Positions 61,308 through 64,000 of a DNA stretch of 64,000 nt are shown piece by piece (position 1 is the stretch's first letter; each line of letters opens with the position of its first letter). Both the position numbers and the translations under genes were made by a program. Source of the stretch: an uncultured Granulosicoccus sp. (GTDB taxonomy: Bacteria > Pseudomonadota > Gammaproteobacteria > Granulosicoccales > Granulosicoccaceae); the NCBI GenBank assembly GCA_947499955.1, contig CANMQI010000008.1, positions 186,001 through 250,000 of the forward strand. Direction: 5' to 3'. A model generated the notes under the pieces. That model saw only the letters and a program-made list of their open reading frames with translations. It was not told the origin of the DNA and searched no databases.

Positions 61308-62717
61308 ATGAAACGATTACCAGTCGCCATTGCCTGTGCCGCGCTGCTGACTACGTCTGCGGCATTTGCCAAAGAGGTCCCGACCAGCATCGATGATGTT
61401 GCTCAGCCGGGCGGAACACTTACGGGAAACCCCGAAATTGCATTTGTTCAGGTCGCTACAGGTTTTCTGGATCCGGTCAATGTCGCCAATGCCGGTGACG
61501 GTACGGGGCGCATATTCGTTGTCGAGCGAGCTGGGCGTATTCAGATTGTCGGCAAGGATGGGGCGGTCAACGACGAGCCTTTTCTTGATCTGACGTCCAT
61601 CAACCCGCTGGGTAGCGATGTCCAGACAGGGTTTGTCGAGCAGGGCTTGTATTCAGTTGCCTTTCATCCTGACTTCGCAGAGAACGGCTATTTCTACGTT
61701 CACTATGCTTCTCTGCCATTCAATGGCGACGGCATGATCGTTCGCTTTACTGTTGATCCTGAAAGCCCCGATGTCGTGGATGCTGATCGGGCCAACGGCA
61801 CAGCCAAGGTCATCATGCGAATAGAGCAACCCTGGTACAACCACAACGGTGGTCAGATAGAATTCGGTCCGGATGGCATGCTGTACATCGGTTCCGGCGA
61901 CGGTGGCTGGGAAGGTGATCCCTACGAAGCGGGTCAGGACCTGTCGACCTTGCTGGCCAAGATCCTGCGCATCGACGTCGACACGGAAGATGACACGGTG
62001 CCCTACAAGATTCCGGCAGACAACCCGTTTGCCAACGCCTCCAGTGAGCGCCTGATGTCCCTGTTCGGTATTACCGAGGAGGAGTTCTCGAAGATCAAGA
62101 CGCGTTCCCGTCCGGAGATCTGGTCCTACGGCGTGCGCAACCCCTATGAATTTTCGTTTGATCAGAAGACCGGCGATCTGTTCATTGCAGATGTCGGACA
62201 GAACCACTGGGAAGAAGTGATCTTCGAAAAAGCAGGTAACGGCGGCATGAACTACGGCTGGCCGCGCATGGAAGCATCCTATTGTCATCCCATGACAGGA
62301 GATCCTGCCGAATCCGATTGTGCCGTTGTCGGTACGTTGCCGGTTGCGCAGTATCCTCACTCAGCCCCTTATCCCGGTGCCCCTGAAGATGCGAGTGGAG
62401 GTTGTTCCATTCAGGGATTCGGTGTCCTCAATTACGGTGGTATGGAAGGTGTCTACATGGTGGGTGACTGGTGCTCGGGTCGTGTCTTCGGAATCGGTCA
62501 CGACGGCGAGAGCTGGCAGCTGCAGGACATGATGCAGACAACCATGCAGTTCACCGCCGGTGGTTATGATGAAGACGGTATGGTCATGGTGGTAAACGCC
62601 AACAACTTCTATCTGGCAGATCAAGGGCCTGATACCAATCCTCCGGGAGCTCTGTGGCGCATCATGCCTGCTGCCGACGTGCCTGAAGGTGCCGTTGTCG
62701 CTGACTCGGTGCAGTAG
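61308..62717 (+). CDS. PQQ-dependent sugar dehydrogenase (soluble Asd/GDH-B-like)
   Basis: A 469-aa periplasmic protein with a signal peptide (PVAIACAALLTTSAAFA). It is a six-bladed propeller related to soluble aldose sugar dehydrogenase: FLDPVNVANAGDGTGRIFVVE at the start, the PQQ/catalytic His region NHNGGQIEFGPDGMLYIGSG, and GQNHWEEVIFEKAGNGGMNYGW. It would oxidise aldoses or alcohols and pass electrons to a cytochrome. An AAGGAG box fixes the ATG at 61308. The next gene encodes a cytochrome cL-like protein, the natural acceptor. No PQQ biosynthesis genes are in the window. Confidence 0.9.
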   Translation: MKRLPVAIACAALLTTSAAFAKEVPTSIDDVAQPGGTLTGNPEIAFVQVATGFLDPVNVANAGDGTGRIFVVERAGRIQIVGKDGAVNDEPFLDLTSINPLGSDVQTGFVEQGLYSVAFHPDFAENGYFYVHYASLPFNGDGMIVRFTVDPESPDVVDADRANGTAKVIMRIEQPWYNHNGGQIEFGPDGMLYIGSGDGGWEGDPYEAGQDLSTLLAKILRIDVDTEDDTVPYKIPADNPFANASSERLMSLFGITEEEFSKIKTRSRPEIWSYGVRNPYEFSFDQKTGDLFIADVGQNHWEEVIFEKAGNGGMNYGWPRMEASYCHPMTGDPAESDCAVVGTLPVAQYPHSAPYPGAPEDASGGCSIQGFGVLNYGGMEGVYMVGDWCSGRVFGIGHDGESWQLQDMMQTTMQFTAGGYDEDGMVMVVNANNFYLADQGPDTNPPGALWRIMPAADVPEGAVVADSVQ

Positions 62718-62739
62718 TCAGTTTTCAGAAGACCGACTG

Positions 62740-62766
62740 ATCGCCGAGGTGTTCTGCCTCGGCGAT
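62740..62766 (+). other. Perfect hairpin between PQQ dehydrogenase and cytochrome genes
   Basis: A 10-bp perfect stem (atcgccgagg / cctcggcgat) with a 7-nt loop lies 23 bp after the dehydrogenase stop. It is followed by an A-run (ttcaaaaaaacc), not a T-run, so it probably modulates or processes the transcript rather than ending it. Confidence 0.55.
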
Positions 62767-62798
62767 TTCAAAAAAACCACACGGATAATTCTTGAACC

Positions 62799-63308
62799 AT
62801 GAGTAAGTTTCGTCACCTGCTGCCAATCTGTCTGATGTTGGCAGTATCGTTTAGTCATGCTGCGGAAACAGCCACCGGTACAGAAACGGCTGATCAGACA
62901 GCTGAGAGTGAAAATGCACCGGAATCGGGTAGCCTGGAATTCCTGCATGCTCTGACCAACAAGCCGTTGGACATGAACATGCGGCCCGATCAGGTTCTGA
63001 CGCCTGCGGTGCTTGAGTTTCATGAAACGGGTGAAAACCCCTATTCAGGCGATGCCGAACATATTGCTGCTGGTGAGAAGCTCTACAGGAAACAGTGTCA
63101 GGCTTGTCATTTGAAGGATGGCAAGGGGCGTATCGGTCCCAATCTGACTGATGAGACCTGGACACGCGCTCGAACAGACACCGAGAAGGGGCGTTTCGAA
63201 GTTGTGTACGGCGGGGGTGCTGGCGCCATGCAGGCGTTCGGGCTGCGAATGGACCAGGATGCCATTCTGGAAGTGCTGGCCTTTATCGAAACGTTCAGAG
63301 GGCAGTGA
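62799..63308 (+). CDS. Cytochrome c, cL (MxaG/XoxG)-like
   Basis: A 169-aa periplasmic c-type cytochrome: signal peptide (LLPICLMLAVSFSHA), a Thr/Glu/Ala-rich linker, then TGENPYSGDAEHIAAGEKLY and the heme motif CQACH near residue 106. KGRIGPNLTDETWT and the late GAMQAFGLRMDQDAILEVLAFI match cytochrome cL, the electron acceptor of PQQ methanol-type dehydrogenases. The axial Met could be the one in GAMQAF or LRMDQ. It is encoded directly after the PQQ sugar dehydrogenase. Confidence 0.88.
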   Translation: MSKFRHLLPICLMLAVSFSHAAETATGTETADQTAESENAPESGSLEFLHALTNKPLDMNMRPDQVLTPAVLEFHETGENPYSGDAEHIAAGEKLYRKQCQACHLKDGKGRIGPNLTDETWTRARTDTEKGRFEVVYGGGAGAMQAFGLRMDQDAILEVLAFIETFRGQ

Positions 63309-63404
63309 GTGGGGAGAGCTGCCCGTGAGGTGCTCTTCGTTGATGTAAATGCGTGATGGCAGCGCGTGCTTGACTGAATGCGCTGCCGTTACACCCTGTT
63401 CGAA

Positions 63405-63460
63405 TCACACCGTCACACCGTCACACCGTCACACCGTCACACCGTCACACCATCACACCG
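63405..63460 (+). repeat. Octanucleotide tandem repeat (TCACACCG)7
   Basis: Seven 8-bp units (six perfect, one TCACACCA at 63445-63452) plus a partial unit to 63466. On the minus strand the repeat encodes the last residues and the stop codon of the IPP isomerase gene. Confidence 0.96.
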
Positions 63461-64000
63461 TCACACAGCAGTGCGTCGATCATCTTTCGATGTTTTGTCA
63501 TGTAGATCTTGAACCACTGCGTATAGTTCTCCGGGTGTTGCTCGATCCCCAGCATGGCCTCCGGAATGGTCAGCCACTGGACATCGCAGACTTCATCACG
63601 GTTGTATTGATCGACATCGATGGTGTCGTTGAACTGACCGTAGAAGCAGTGCACGAATTCGTTTTCGAACAATTCGCCGACTTGTGCCTGATAGGAGATT
63701 TCGCCAAATTTCTCGACGGGCACCTGCCAGCCCAGCTCCTCTTCCAGGCGTCTGCCTGCACAGCTTTTGAAGCTTTCATTCCAGCGTGGATGAGAACAGA
63801 CGGTATTGGCCCACAGGCCCCCGGAGTGATATTTCGTTTCAGCCCGTTTCTGCAGCAGCATGCGTGAGCCATTGAAGACGAAAATCGAAATCGCTGCATG
63901 CCGGATATTGTTGATATGCGCTTCGAGCTTCTGGACAGGATAGGCTGCAGAGTCGTCATCGACATTGATTGCCGTAATCAGGTCATTCAGATTGCTATCG
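63445..64000 (-). CDS. idi: Isopentenyl-diphosphate delta-isomerase, type 1 (5' partial)
   Basis: The frame is open to the window end, so the N-terminus is missing; about 185 residues are visible. The Nudix-type IPP isomerase hallmark GGLWANTVCSHPRWNES holds the catalytic Cys, followed by the Nudix-like RRLEEELGW and the second-site Glu region FENEFVHCFYGQF. It interconverts IPP and DMAPP in isoprenoid synthesis. The last eight or so codons and the stop lie within an 8-bp tandem repeat, giving the tail CDGVMV. It is convergent with the cytochrome gene. Confidence 0.92.
   Translation of the reverse strand, partial: DSNLNDLITAINVDDDSAAYPVQKLEAHINNIRHAAISIFVFNGSRMLLQKRAETKYHSGGLWANTVCSHPRWNESFKSCAGRRLEEELGWQVPVEKFGEISYQAQVGELFENEFVHCFYGQFNDTIDVDQYNRDEVCDVQWLTIPEAMLGIEQHPENYTQWFKIYMTKHRKMIDALLCDGVMV

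Noticed and set aside
63300..63324. gggcag ... ctgccc hairpin at the cytochrome stop codon
   Set aside because: The stem is only 6 bp with a 13-nt loop and no T-run; likely chance.
57397..63470. CRISPR array candidates among the tandem repeats
   Set aside because: Units are 7-8 bp and directly adjacent with no spacers; no cas genes are seen.

Overview
The window reads as a chromosomal segment of a free-living, probably marine gammaproteobacterium. The evidence is a moderately GC-rich composition, a monomeric NADP isocitrate dehydrogenase, a CbpA/CbpM pair, PotABCD-type and CUT1-type ABC transporters, a PQQ-dependent sugar dehydrogenase and many short intergenic tandem repeats. A Granulosicoccus-like (Chromatiales-related) host is a guess from gene content, not something the sequence proves. 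No rRNA, tRNA, insertion sequence, integrase or CRISPR array was recognised.

Region 1 (1-18485) is the most unusual part: a thiazole/oxazole-modified peptide (TOMM, azole RiPP) locus. It holds a 74-aa precursor with an NHLP-like leader and a Cys-Cys C-terminus. Around it are a fused E1-like/YcaO cyclodehydratase, a SagB-type dehydrogenase, a cytochrome P450, a lipocalin-sized unknown protein, an FAD monooxygenase, a flavin-halogenase-like protein and an 1859-aa kinase/ATPase/GAF/nucleotide-cyclase/PilZ-like fusion. On one side lie two cyclic-nucleotide-binding-domain proteins, one of them the tail of an ABC transporter. On the other side lie a membrane nucleotide cyclase and a DUF3095 protein. 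Together they suggest peptide modification wired to a cyclic-nucleotide signal.

Region 2 (18486-38450) is mixed. It contains icd, a 48-aa small membrane protein, a five-gene polyamine-type ABC/nitrilase operon, a very acidic membrane-anchored protein built of 13 x 15-residue and 30 x 3-residue repeats, and a DMT exporter divergent from 2-dehydro-3-deoxygalactonokinase. It also contains a Tat-exported intradiol-dioxygenase-like protein with a ferric-reductase-like membrane protein, a 1-Cys peroxiredoxin, a DsrE-like periplasmic protein, a PfkB sugar kinase, CbpA/CbpM, a DUF465 protein, and two divergent class II cytochrome c-like lipoproteins.

Region 3 (38451-46092) has a DUF2892 protein with a persulfide-dioxygenase-like MBL hydrolase, a DUF3422 protein, an MBOAT acyltransferase with a secreted SGNH-like partner, and a 2OG-Fe(II) oxygenase.

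Region 4 (46093-55196) is one coherent plus-strand sugar-acid operon: DapA-like aldolase, enolase-superfamily dehydratase, CUT1 ABC transporter (binding protein, two permeases, ATPase), an IclR regulator fused to an SMP-30 lactonase, and an SDR. The logic fits an oxidative route: sugar to lactone (SDR), to aldonate (lactonase), to 2-keto-3-deoxy acid (dehydratase), to aldolase products.

Region 5 (55197-64000) has a DUF938 methyltransferase, a serine hydrolase, a partial and divergently arranged ebo set (EboC- and EboE-like against an EboF-like phosphodiesterase), a PQQ sugar dehydrogenase with a cytochrome cL-like partner, and the 3' part of a type 1 IPP isomerase cut by the window end. Intergenic microsatellites of 4, 7 and 8 bp units occur in this half of the window.
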